The translations under genes were made by a program, and so were the position numbers. The notes under the pieces are model-generated. The model was not told the origin of the DNA. It made no database searches and saw nothing but the letters and a program-made list of their open reading frames with translations. A DNA stretch of 64,000 nucleotides from Candidatus Competibacteraceae bacterium (lineage in GTDB: Bacteria; Pseudomonadota; Gammaproteobacteria; Competibacterales; Competibacteraceae). This document shows positions 35,823-44,332 of the stretch, piece after piece. The first letter of the stretch is position 1. Each line of letters starts with the position of its first letter. Location: NCBI GenBank assembly GCA_016712625.1, contig JADJQQ010000004.1, positions 434,001 to 498,000 on the forward strand. The letters run 5' to 3'.

Positions 35823-37391
35823 TTGACTTCAGGAGCGACCGTAAAGGTGTGGTATGGCGGGGGTGAGCTTAAAGTCCATTCCAAGCCATGCGCGCCTTCC
35901 CAAACCTGATCGGTCGCCTTGACGCCACCGCGAATGGTCTTGATGACGTTGTACGCAAACAGCAGTTGCGAGAAGCCAAAGATGAAGGCGCCGATGGTCG
36001 AGAGCATGTTGAACTCGGTAAATTGCAAGGCATAGTCGGGGATACGGCGCGGCATCCCGGCCAAGCCCAAAAAGTGCTGTGGGAAAAACAGTACGTTGAC
36101 GCCGATCGTCGAAAGCCAGAAATGCCACTGGCCCAATTTTTCATCGTACATATGGCCGGTCCACTTCGGCAAGAAAACACCGCGCCCGGCACCAACACAT
36201 AGTGGAAGTGCGCCACCACGAAATAGGTGTCCTGATACTGAAAATCAGCCGGCGCCATCGCCAGCATCAACCCAGAGAAACCGCCGATGGTGAACAGAAT
36301 CACGAAGGCGATGGCGAACAGCATCGGCGTTTCGAAGGTCATCGCGCCGCGCCACATGGTTGAGATCCAGTTGAAGACCTTCACGCCGGTTGGCACCGCG
36401 ATCAACATGGTCGCATACATGAAAAACAGCTCGCCGGCCAGCGGCATCCCCACGGTAAACATGTGATGCGCCCAAACGATGAACGACAGAAACGCGATGG
36501 AGGCGGTGGCGTAGACCATTGAGGCATACCCGAACAAGGGCTTGCGGGCGAAGGTGGGAATGATCATGGAAATCACTCCAAACGCTGGCAAGATCATGAT
36601 GTACACCTCAGGATGCCCGAAGAACCAGAAAATGTGCTGGAACATCACCGGGTCACCGCCGCCGCCGGCGTTAAAGAAAGAGGTGTCGAAGAATTTATCG
36701 GTCAACAGCATGGTCACCGCGCCGGCCAGCACCGGCATTACCGCGATCAACAGATAAGCGGTGATCAGCCACGTCCATACGAACAGTGGCATTTTCATCA
36801 ACGTCATGCCGGGAGCGCGCAGATTGAGGATCGTGGCGATGATGTTGATCGCTCCATGATCGACGAGGCGCCCATCATGTGGATGGCCAAAATCACGAAC
36901 GGAAAGGCTTGGCCGGTCTGCAACACCAGCGGCGGATAGAGAGTCCACCCGCCCGCCGGCCCGCCGCCCGGCATGAACAGCGTGGACAACAGCAGAGTGA
37001 AGGCGAACGGCATGATCCAAAACGACCAATTGTTCATCCGAGGCAACGCCATGTCCGGCCCACCGATCATCATCGGAATCAACCAGTTGGCCAAGCCGAC
37101 GAACGCGGGCATCACCGCGCCGAAAATCATCACCAGCGCGTGCATGGTGGTCAGTTCGTTGAACAATTGGGGATTGACGACCTGAAGGCCCGGTTGGAAC
37201 AACTCGGCGCGAATGAACAACGCCATGGTGCCGCCGACGAAGAACATCAGCAGCGAAAACAACAGATATAAGGTACCGATGTCCTTGTGATTGGTGGTGA
37301 AAATCCAGCGAGTCAAACCGCGCGGCGGCCCATGATCGTGATCGTGATCGTGATCGTGGGCATGGTCGTTAGCAGGCGATGCCGTGCTCAT
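35819..37391 (-). pseudogene. ctaD: Cytochrome c oxidase subunit I, two frame disruptions
   Basis: Three frames carry consecutive parts of one aa3-type subunit I. Part 1 (from 37391) runs to IHMMGASSIM. There ATGGAGCG lacks one G relative to the expected ATGGGAGCG at about 36855. Part 2 continues INIIATILNLRAPGM, HIFWFFGHPEVYIMILP and QYQDTYFVVAHFHYVLVPGAVF. At about 36180 the conserved F-A-G-x-Y-Y-W segment is missing (about 25 bases) and the frame shifts. Part 3 begins LPKWTGHMYDEKLGQWHFW and runs to the end. Heme and copper histidines are all present. The N-terminus has an unusual His-Asp run. A lost core segment cannot be a simple homopolymer error, so this needs resequencing. Confidence 0.88.
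37334..37357. repeat. Hexanucleotide tandem repeat in ctaD
   Basis: Four copies of atcgtg, coding on the minus strand for alternating His and Asp residues near the CtaD N-terminus. Unit length is a multiple of three, so copy-number change would not shift the frame. Confidence 0.75.
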
Positions 37392-38248
37392 AGGGTTTTA
37401 CCTCCAGCGGCGATTTGAGGGTTTGAACCGTTTGTCACAGTTTGTGGCGTTGGCTGATTCTTGGATTTCATCTGGGCAAGCCACTCTTTAAATTCAGCTT
37501 CGGGTACGGCCTTGACCACGATCGGCATGTAACCATGGTCTTTGCCGCATAATTCAGCGCATTGGCCCCGATAAATCCCAGGTTGCTCGATCAAGGTCCA
37601 GCTTTCGTTGATAAAACCGGGAATGGCGTCCTTTTTCCAACCCAGCTCCGGCACCCACCACGAATGGATGACATCGGCGGCGGTTGTCAGAATGCGCACT
37701 TTCTTGCCAACGGGCACCACCAGCGGATTATCCACTTCCAGCAAATAATGTTCGCCCTTGGTCGCGACATTGCGAATTTGTGCTGATGGCGTAGACAGTA
37801 CGCTAAAGAATTTGATCTCTTGGTCGAGATAATCGTATTGCCAGCGCCACTGATAGCCGGTGACTTTAACGGTCAGTTCAGCGTCGCGCGCATCATACAT
37901 TTTGACCAGCGTCTTGGTGGCGGGAACCGCCATGCCGATCAAAATCAGCATCGGAATCACAGTCCAAACGATCTCGACGAAAGTACTTTCGTGAAATTGG
38001 GCCGGCACTACGCCGAGCGATTTGCGGTGATGGAAAATCGACCAGAACATGACGCCGAACACGACCACGCCAATCGCCACGCAAATCCAGAAGATCAGCA
38101 TGTGCAGATCGTAGACTTCCCGGCTCACCGAAGTCACGCCTCGGGGCATGTTCAACCCCAATTCGGCCTGCGCTCCCGTGCTCCACGCCCATACGAACGC
38201 ACTCGCCAAAATGGTGCCGCTGCATTTTGCAAATCGACTAATTCCCAT
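37388..38248 (-). CDS. ctaC: Cytochrome c oxidase subunit II
   Basis: 286 residues. A signal peptide (ILASAFVWAWSTGAQA) and two helices precede the periplasmic cupredoxin domain. The CuA site is visible: VIHSWWVPELGWKKDAIPG supplies His, and YRGQCAELCGKDHGYMPIVV supplies two Cys, Glu, His and Met. YQWRWQYDY is the aromatic electron-entry strip. There is no fused cytochrome c domain. First gene of the ctaC-D-x-G-E cluster; its stop overlaps the ctaD start by four bases. Confidence 0.96.
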   Translation of the reverse strand: MGISRFAKCSGTILASAFVWAWSTGAQAELGLNMPRGVTSVSREVYDLHMLIFWICVAIGVVVFGVMFWSIFHHRKSLGVVPAQFHESTFVEIVWTVIPMLILIGMAVPATKTLVKMYDARDAELTVKVTGYQWRWQYDYLDQEIKFFSVLSTPSAQIRNVATKGEHYLLEVDNPLVVPVGKKVRILTTAADVIHSWWVPELGWKKDAIPGFINESWTLIEQPGIYRGQCAELCGKDHGYMPIVVKAVPEAEFKEWLAQMKSKNQPTPQTVTNGSNPQIAAGGKTL

Positions 38249-38355
38249 ACCCCTCCTCTCCCGATGGTTGATCGCGCCTTAATGGCCAAGACGCCACACA
38301 ATAAAAAACGCTCAATTCATTTGGCCCGGTTCAGATTGGTAACCGGTCTACTGCT

Positions 38356-38838
38356 TTAGGAGTCTCCGCGAAGACAACGAGTCAAATCCTGCGCGAGTTT
38401 TTTTCGTTCTTCTTCCACCAAAAATCGGCCCACTTCCACCGTCCGTCCGTGGGCGCGAATCAGCAGCCGGCTCGGATACCACTGACGGGGACACGCTTTC
38501 AGGACGACTTGCGCCCAAGCCCGCGTTAAGGTCCAGCATTGTTGGGGACCGCGCCGACCTCTTTCGATTCGGATACTATCCGCGGCGACACAGATCACCT
38601 CGCACTCATGGCAACGGCACGTCACGCGATATAGCCCGATGCCCACCACCAACAGCTCCAGGCCGGCGAACGGCAACACCGGCCAAAACCCCATGGCGAC
38701 CAAGGGGGCCACTCCAAGCAGCGTTACCCCGCACAGCCCACTGAAGAATAATAAATTCTGTCGCCATGACAGTGAGCGATTGGGGCGCAACACATAACAA
38801 TGCTGGCACTCTTCCACGCCATACTCTAGTGCGACCAT
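38356..38838 (-). CDS. DUF2244 domain-containing membrane protein
   Basis: 160 residues. Two adjacent helices (NLLFFSGLCGVTLLGVAPLVAMGFWPVLPFAGLELLVVGIGLY) are followed by a cytoplasmic domain with DSIRIERGRRGPQQCWTLTRAWAQVVL and SRLLIRAHGRTVEVGRFLVEEERKKLAQDL, matching DUF2244. The family commonly neighbours cytochrome oxidase genes; its role is unknown. An extra cysteine cluster, CRCHEC, sits between the parts. It lies upstream of ctaC on the same strand, 107 bases away. Confidence 0.85.
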   Translation of the reverse strand: MVALEYGVEECQHCYVLRPNRSLSWRQNLLFFSGLCGVTLLGVAPLVAMGFWPVLPFAGLELLVVGIGLYRVTCRCHECEVICVAADSIRIERGRRGPQQCWTLTRAWAQVVLKACPRQWYPSRLLIRAHGRTVEVGRFLVEEERKKLAQDLTRCLRGDS

Positions 38839-38975
38839 GACCTGAAAGCCCCCATTGTTTGCCGTGCTTAATTAACAAGTAGCGGGATACGCTAAACTTG
38901 TCAATACGCTCTTATAAAACTCAGGGTTTATTTAGCGGATTGGCCGCTAAAACCGGTACGTTCAAATAGGCCGAA

Positions 38976-39875
38976 CTAGCGGTCGGGCCGATCCATTCGG
39001 CGTAACCGGGCCAAGGGAAAAACGGCCGTATCCTTGCCGCCCAGCGGGGGCATTTCTCGCATCGGCCCCCAAGCATGCCCGTAAATTACTTCGCAACTCA
39101 CGGGCAGCAGGCCGTCGGCCCGACGGAATTGCTCATAGTGGCCGCGCATCGCCTGCCAGCGAGCCTTGCCGGCCAGACCACGCGGTCGACCAGCGGTGAT
39201 GTTCGCCGCCCCCAAGCTCTTTAAATCACGCATCAATTGATCGAGCTTGGAGTAAGTGAGCGTTAGCCGTTCGACATCCATGACCGGTTCGGCCAAGCGC
39301 GCCCGGATTAAGGCATCGCCAATATCGTGCATGTCGAAGAACGCGTTGACATGATTATAGTAATCGGCAACTCGCCAGCTTTGACGCAATTCGAGTAACG
39401 TATCCGGCCCCAAAGTGCTGAACAGCAACGCGCCGCCCGGTTTGAGCACTCGCCGGAATTCGGCGAATACCAGCTCCAAATCAGTGCACCACTGTAAAGC
39501 CAGATTGGAAAAAATCAGATCGCAGCTGGCATTGGCCAGCGGTAGCGCCTCCGGTTCAGCTACCGCACCGTGTAGGGTGCGCAACCAAGGCGCGCGTTTG
39601 CGGGCGCTAGCCACCATCGCTGGCGCTAGCTCCAAGCCTATAATCCGCGCCTGACGATATTTTTTGATTAATAGCGCTGTAACTGCGCCAGTCCCGCACC
39701 CAAGATCGACCACTACCGCCGGTTTGAGCTTGAGCAGATCTAAACGCTCTAGCAGACGATTACCGATTTCGCGCTGTACCACCGCTGCGTGATCGTAATA
39801 AGGAGCGGCTCGTTCGAATGCGTGTCGCAATAATCTTCGATCCAATGCAAAAGCTAAATTCTCTGCCTCACGCAT
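38976..39875 (-). CDS. bioC: Malonyl-[acyl-carrier protein] O-methyltransferase
   Basis: 299 residues from ATG 39875, which overlaps the bioH end by eight bases; a TTG at 39899 would add eight residues. It methylates malonyl-ACP to begin pimeloyl synthesis for biotin. SAM-binding motif I is VVDLGCGTGAVTALL. ALPLANASCDLIFSNLALQWCTD and FRRVLKPGGALLFSTLGPDTL are BioC-specific segments. FDMHDIGDALIRARLAEPVMDVE follows. Partner of bioH. Confidence 0.93.
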   Translation of the reverse strand: MREAENLAFALDRRLLRHAFERAAPYYDHAAVVQREIGNRLLERLDLLKLKPAVVVDLGCGTGAVTALLIKKYRQARIIGLELAPAMVASARKRAPWLRTLHGAVAEPEALPLANASCDLIFSNLALQWCTDLELVFAEFRRVLKPGGALLFSTLGPDTLLELRQSWRVADYYNHVNAFFDMHDIGDALIRARLAEPVMDVERLTLTYSKLDQLMRDLKSLGAANITAGRPRGLAGKARWQAMRGHYEQFRRADGLLPVSCEVIYGHAWGPMREMPPLGGKDTAVFPLARLRRMDRPDR

Positions 39876-40692
39876 CGAGAAAGGCTCGCAGTTCGGCAAT
39901 GAAATCCGGCAAGTGAGAAAAAAAAGGCGCGTGTCCCGCCCGTTCGAATACTCGTAATCGAGTTTTAGGCCACTGGGCGACCACGGCCTCGCCCGCCTCG
40001 ACCGGCACCAGTTGGTCGCGCTGTCCCATTAGCAACAAAATCGGGCAGACAATACGAAACCATTCGGGGCGCAAGTCAGTGTTCTCCAGAATTGCCAGGC
40101 CATCCTCCAACGCCGACACCGCCGGTTCACCGTGCTGGAACAACATCGCTCGTAGTTGGTGCAGTTGGGTCGTCGCCTGCTCGCTGCCGTACACCTCCAA
40201 CGCGATAAAGCGCTTGAGCACGGCGCGGTAATCCTGACGCAGTTCTTCGCCGAAGCGGCGCAAAACCGGCAAGGCGACAGCCTGTGGCCAGTCGGGCCGC
40301 TGCACGAAACAGGGGGTGCTATTGGTCAAAATCAGTCGACTGACCCGCTCCGGCGCGATCATGGCGAGACGTTGCGCGACCAACCCCCCCAAGGACCAGC
40401 CGACCCAGGCAGCCGGCGCTGGCGTTACCGCCGCCACCATCTTACAAAGCTCATCCAAAGTATATCGGGTTTCGAGCAACCGGCTGAAGCCGTGGCCCGG
40501 CAGATCCACCACCGTGATCCGAAAATGGTCGAACAACTCCTCGGCGACATCCTCCCACACGCCGGAGTGCATCCCCCAGCCATGCACCAGCACGATGTCC
40601 GGCCCCGCTCCCAGCGTGTGGGTATAGACTGATCGACCATCACTCTGGCCTGATGGCGGCCAGCAAGGCTTGGCGTTAGGACGTATGGACAT
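39868..40692 (-). CDS. bioH: Pimeloyl-[acyl-carrier protein] methyl ester esterase
   Basis: 274-residue alpha/beta hydrolase. It cleaves the methyl ester of pimeloyl-ACP, ending the disguised fatty-acid cycle opened by BioC. IVLVHGWGMHSGVWEDVAEEL has the oxyanion region. WVGWSLGGLVAQRLA holds the nucleophile serine (GWSLGG). LLLMGQRDQLVPVEAGE carries the catalytic Asp and RVFERAGHAPFFSHL the catalytic His. The BioC-BioH pair is typical of Gammaproteobacteria. bioB, bioF and bioD are not in the window. Confidence 0.94.
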   Translation of the reverse strand: MSIRPNAKPCWPPSGQSDGRSVYTHTLGAGPDIVLVHGWGMHSGVWEDVAEELFDHFRITVVDLPGHGFSRLLETRYTLDELCKMVAAVTPAPAAWVGWSLGGLVAQRLAMIAPERVSRLILTNSTPCFVQRPDWPQAVALPVLRRFGEELRQDYRAVLKRFIALEVYGSEQATTQLHQLRAMLFQHGEPAVSALEDGLAILENTDLRPEWFRIVCPILLLMGQRDQLVPVEAGEAVVAQWPKTRLRVFERAGHAPFFSHLPDFIAELRAFLDA

Positions 40693-40718
40693 GACGGCGA
40701 ATGCCGGCTTTGGAACTG

Positions 40719-41171
40719 TCAGGCGATCACTGTATCCGTTAGCGGATGGCCTTCCTCATCGAGCGGGATATCAATCCATTGATCCTGATGGATACGCCGC
40801 AAGTCCATAATCGACCATGGCACCAAGATCAGCAGCGCCATCCCCCAGGCAATCAGATACCAGAGCCAACCGTTACCGGGAATGAAGGTGCCAATCACGA
40901 TAAAAAACCCGGTAACAGCATAAAATCGAGTGGCGGCCTGTTGGGTGTAATAGCCGACTTTGGGATTGGGATGATGGCGGTTCATGGCGTACACCAGCAT
41001 CGAAGCGCCAAACCAAAAAATCAGTAAGGGGAACGGCAGGAGGATGGCAATGATATTGCCATAATGCATTAAGGAGGCTGACCGCTTGGCCGAAGAACCC
41101 CGCGCAATCTTGCCAATAACCGTATCTTCGCTCGACTCCAGGACATGTAGGACGGAACCTGTACTTGACAT
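40719..41171 (-). CDS. Hypothetical membrane protein
   Basis: 150 residues, no family recognised with certainty. A polar start is followed by three to four helices: NIIAILLPFPLLIFWFGASMLVYAM, RFYAVTGFFIVIGTFIPG, and WLWYLIAWGMALLILVPWSIM. The C-terminal tail is acidic, with DIPLDEEGHPLTD. The motif HHPNPKVGYYTQQAATRFYA lies between the first helices. It stands 26 bases upstream of bioH on the same strand, so it may be co-transcribed with bioHC. Confidence 0.7.
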   Translation of the reverse strand: MSSTGSVLHVLESSEDTVIGKIARGSSAKRSASLMHYGNIIAILLPFPLLIFWFGASMLVYAMNRHHPNPKVGYYTQQAATRFYAVTGFFIVIGTFIPGNGWLWYLIAWGMALLILVPWSIMDLRRIHQDQWIDIPLDEEGHPLTDTVIA

Positions 41172-41221
41172 GATAATTCTCGTTTTTCAAATAAAAAGTG
41201 AAATGATCTTATTGTAAGCAC

Positions 41222-41977
41222 ATGTTCTCCAAGGCCCAACAGCTTGTCAACTGGATAAAAATCACAGGAATGACTGGCGTGAACACGTTCCAGAAAGCGC
41301 TGTTGCCGCCTCTTTGCTTGTTATGTGGAGCCGCCGGAACAGACCATCGCGACCTATGCGCTGGCTGTGCCGGCGATCTACCGCTCAATAGCCCGGCCTG
41401 TCGATGTTGCGCGCTTCCTCTCCTAGCCGAACAGGGCCCAATTTGCGGCCATTGTTTGTCGCGCCCGCCGAGCTTCGATCACGCCTTCGCGCCTTTCCTT
41501 TATAAATCGCCGGTGGATTATTTGATTGTTGGCTTGAAATTCAACCATCGGCTGAGCCATGCCCGCTTGCTCGGCGAACTGCTGGCGGAGGCGCTTGTCG
41601 CGCGCCGTGAAGCGCCGCCCGATTGCATCGTACCAGTGCCCTTGCATCCGCGACGCTTGCGAGAGCGCGGATTCAATCAGGCGCTCGAATTGTGCCGCGC
41701 TCCGGCCCGCCGTTTTCAGATTCCTCTATTGGGGGAAGGTTTGAAACGCATACGTCACACTACTCCTCAAACCAAATTGAATGCCCAGCAACGCCGGACC
41801 AATCTAGTGAAGGCTTTCATCCTTTCCGACCCCTTGAAAGGAAAGCGGGTGGCACTGGTCGATGACGTGATCACAACCGCGAGCACTGTCACCGAATGCG
41901 CTCGCGTTTTGCGCGCTGGAGGCGCGGCGGAGATTGAAATCTGGGCCATCGCGCGCGCCGTCGACTGTGCTATTTGA
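41222..41977 (+). CDS. ComF family phosphoribosyltransferase-like protein
   Basis: 251 residues. An N-terminal zinc-finger-like region has CLLCGAAGTDHRDLCAGC, then CRCCALPL and CGHCLSRPP. A PRTase domain follows, with PDCIVPVPLHPRRLRERGFNQA, IRHTTPQTKLNAQQRRTNL, and the PRPP-binding motif VALVDDVITTASTVTECARVL. Related to DNA-uptake protein ComFC; in Gammaproteobacteria it often sits next to bio genes, as here, divergent from bioH. Confidence 0.93.
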   Translation: MFSKAQQLVNWIKITGMTGVNTFQKALLPPLCLLCGAAGTDHRDLCAGCAGDLPLNSPACRCCALPLLAEQGPICGHCLSRPPSFDHAFAPFLYKSPVDYLIVGLKFNHRLSHARLLGELLAEALVARREAPPDCIVPVPLHPRRLRERGFNQALELCRAPARRFQIPLLGEGLKRIRHTTPQTKLNAQQRRTNLVKAFILSDPLKGKRVALVDDVITTASTVTECARVLRAGGAAEIEIWAIARAVDCAI

Positions 41978-42075
41978 GGGTTCAGCATCTAACTGGGTCG
42001 TCAAAAACCGTTACCGGCAGGTGATAAATTTCCTTACAATGCCGCGCCACTTCGTTCTAAGGCAGTTTCGGGGTT

Positions 42076-44214
42076 ATGACAAAGACACTTCTGGCCTTTG
42101 ACCAAGCTATCCGTTCACATGATGATCTTCTCAGGCGCCGTCATTTGGATATCTGGGTGGGGGCTGAACCCACCTTCACGGATCGACGCTCCGAGGCCCC
42201 AGAATGGTTGTACAACGCCCTCGGCCCTACTAAAGAAACTCGCGCTTGCCAAATGTTGGCTGAATACGGCGTGCAAAATCCCGGCGGCGCGGTGCTGCGT
42301 ACCTTGGGTCGGCAATATCCCAAGGAAGACCGACCGCGCTGGAGCTTGGGATTGTACCAACGTCGGGATGGGTGTCCGGTCTGGCGGGGACCCGCCGAAC
42401 CGCTGGTGAATGCTTCGGTCGAAGCCATGGCGACCTTATCCCAGGTCGACGAATTCTGGTCGCAGGTAGCTCAGCGACTGAATGCACTCGGTTGGCCGGC
42501 TCTGCAATTTGCGATCGAGACGCCGCCAAGCTTGCGCATCGTGTTTCGCCGGGATAATTTGCCTCTGTCAGCCAACCCAGAGCGGGAGCCGCGCCTAGCC
42601 CGCTCAAGCTTGCACCGACAACCGATCTCGCCGCAGGGCGCGCGGGACGAGCTGGCCGAACAAGGCGCCTATTTGCTGGCCATCGACTGGCCTTGCGGGC
42701 AAGCATCAGAGGAAGCAAGCGCAACCTGTATCGAATTACCGGCTTGCGACGAGGTGGCGTTTTTTCTTACGCTGCTGGCTGTAATCGGCGAAGCGGCGCG
42801 GGCTGCCGACTTGCCAGCCTTGATTCTAACCGGCTTTCCCCCGCCGGTGGATGCCTCCATAGCGTGGACGACCTTGACACCTGATCCCGCGGTGATTGAG
42901 GCCAACTTGGCTCCCACGCCGGATCTCAGTACTTTTTTACATCAGAACAGGCGCTGTTTTGCCGCCGCTACCACCGTGGGGCTGGCCCCCTATCGGCTCC
43001 ACTATAACGGTCAGATCACTGACTCTGGCGGCGGAGGCCAAATCACGCTGGGCGGTCCAAGTCCGGAGCATAGCCCTTTTCTCAGTTATCCCCATTTATT
43101 GCCGGCGCTCGTTGGTTACTTCAATCGCCATCCTTCCCTGTCGTATTACTTCGCTGGCGATTCGGTGGGCAACTCCAGTCAAGCTCCCCGACCGGACGAA
43201 CGCGCCAGCGACATTTTTGAGGAACTGACGTTGACGCTGGCTTTACTTAAACGCCAGTCCAATCCGACCCCACAATTACTGTGGCAAAGCCTGTCGCCGT
43301 TCCTGGCCGACCCGGCGGGCAACACCCATCGCACCGAACTTAACATCGAAAAATTGTGGAACCCCAACCGACCCGGCGGGCAACAAGGGTTGGTGGAATT
43401 TCGCGCTTTTCGGATGCCAGCCACCCCGGAGCGGCTGGCCAGTCTGGCGGCTTTGTTACGCGCCATCGTGGCCATGCTCATCCAGACGCCCAACTCTCCG
43501 GAACCAACCTACTGGGGCCAAGAACTGCATGATCGTTTCGCCCTGCCCTACTATCTGCGCGGCGATCTTTGGGAAATCCTCGATGAGTTAGCCAGCGTGG
43601 GCTTGGGGCTGGGCCAGCCACTGATTGACCAATTGCTGGAAGAAAGCTATTTCTGGTTGGGTACCACTAGCTGCGGCCCTTGCCGCCTAACGGTTCGCCG
43701 CGCTCTGGAATTTTGGCCGCTGCTCGGCGATGCCTCCTCGCAGGAGCACGGCCATTCTCGATTAGTGGACGCCAGCACCGCCCGCGTGGAAATCCGCTTG
43801 CAACCCTGCTCAGCCGCTGCCGCGCAATCCCTGGCAAACTGGCAAATGTCGGTCAACGGCTACCGACTGCCCTTGCGACGGGAAGAAGAACTGGATGGCG
43901 AAAGCTGGCTCTATGGCGTACGTTATCGCCGCTTCAAGCCCTGGAATGGCTTGCATCCCACTTTAGAACCGCAGGGGCCGCTCCAACTCATGCTCTCGAA
44001 CTTGGATCAACCCCATGCTTTACAGCTGACGCTGTACGAATGGCAACCCCAAGGCGGGAGTTACGATGGCTTGCCACGGGACATGGAGGACGCCGCCGCG
44101 CGACGCGGCCAACGGTTTGTGGTCGACTACCGCGACCCTACCCGCCTGCCGCCCACACTGGAACCACCGCCCGAGGCATTGACGCCCTATTGCCTCGATT
44201 TGCGCTGGCTGTAA
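42076..44214 (+). CDS. DUF2126 protein (stand-alone C-terminal half of bacterial transglutaminase-like protein)
   Basis: 712 residues. WVGAEPTFTDRRSEAPEWLYNALGPTKE and GGAVLRTLGRQYPKEDRPRWSLGLYQRRDG match DUF2126. Further on come LAPYRLHYNGQITDSGGGGQITLGG, HPSLSYYFAGDSVGNSSQAPRPDE, HRTELNIEKLWNP, and QQGLVEFRAFRMPATPER. The full-length family (about 1,100 residues) joins an N-terminal transglutaminase to this region; here the transglutaminase part is absent and no such gene is adjacent. Function is unknown; family members often lie in loci with circularly permuted ATP-grasp and alpha-E proteins, not seen here. Confidence 0.8.
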   Translation: MTKTLLAFDQAIRSHDDLLRRRHLDIWVGAEPTFTDRRSEAPEWLYNALGPTKETRACQMLAEYGVQNPGGAVLRTLGRQYPKEDRPRWSLGLYQRRDGCPVWRGPAEPLVNASVEAMATLSQVDEFWSQVAQRLNALGWPALQFAIETPPSLRIVFRRDNLPLSANPEREPRLARSSLHRQPISPQGARDELAEQGAYLLAIDWPCGQASEEASATCIELPACDEVAFFLTLLAVIGEAARAADLPALILTGFPPPVDASIAWTTLTPDPAVIEANLAPTPDLSTFLHQNRRCFAAATTVGLAPYRLHYNGQITDSGGGGQITLGGPSPEHSPFLSYPHLLPALVGYFNRHPSLSYYFAGDSVGNSSQAPRPDERASDIFEELTLTLALLKRQSNPTPQLLWQSLSPFLADPAGNTHRTELNIEKLWNPNRPGGQQGLVEFRAFRMPATPERLASLAALLRAIVAMLIQTPNSPEPTYWGQELHDRFALPYYLRGDLWEILDELASVGLGLGQPLIDQLLEESYFWLGTTSCGPCRLTVRRALEFWPLLGDASSQEHGHSRLVDASTARVEIRLQPCSAAAAQSLANWQMSVNGYRLPLRREEELDGESWLYGVRYRRFKPWNGLHPTLEPQGPLQLMLSNLDQPHALQLTLYEWQPQGGSYDGLPRDMEDAAARRGQRFVVDYRDPTRLPPTLEPPPEALTPYCLDLRWL

Positions 44215-44332
44215 CCCACGTATTCGCCCTGATTCCCTGTAGGTCCCTGAGCAGCCTGTTCTATCCCGCTGCCAACAAGCGCATAATTCGCTCACCACTG
44301 GCCACAATAAATCCTGAAGGGGGCACCCAATC

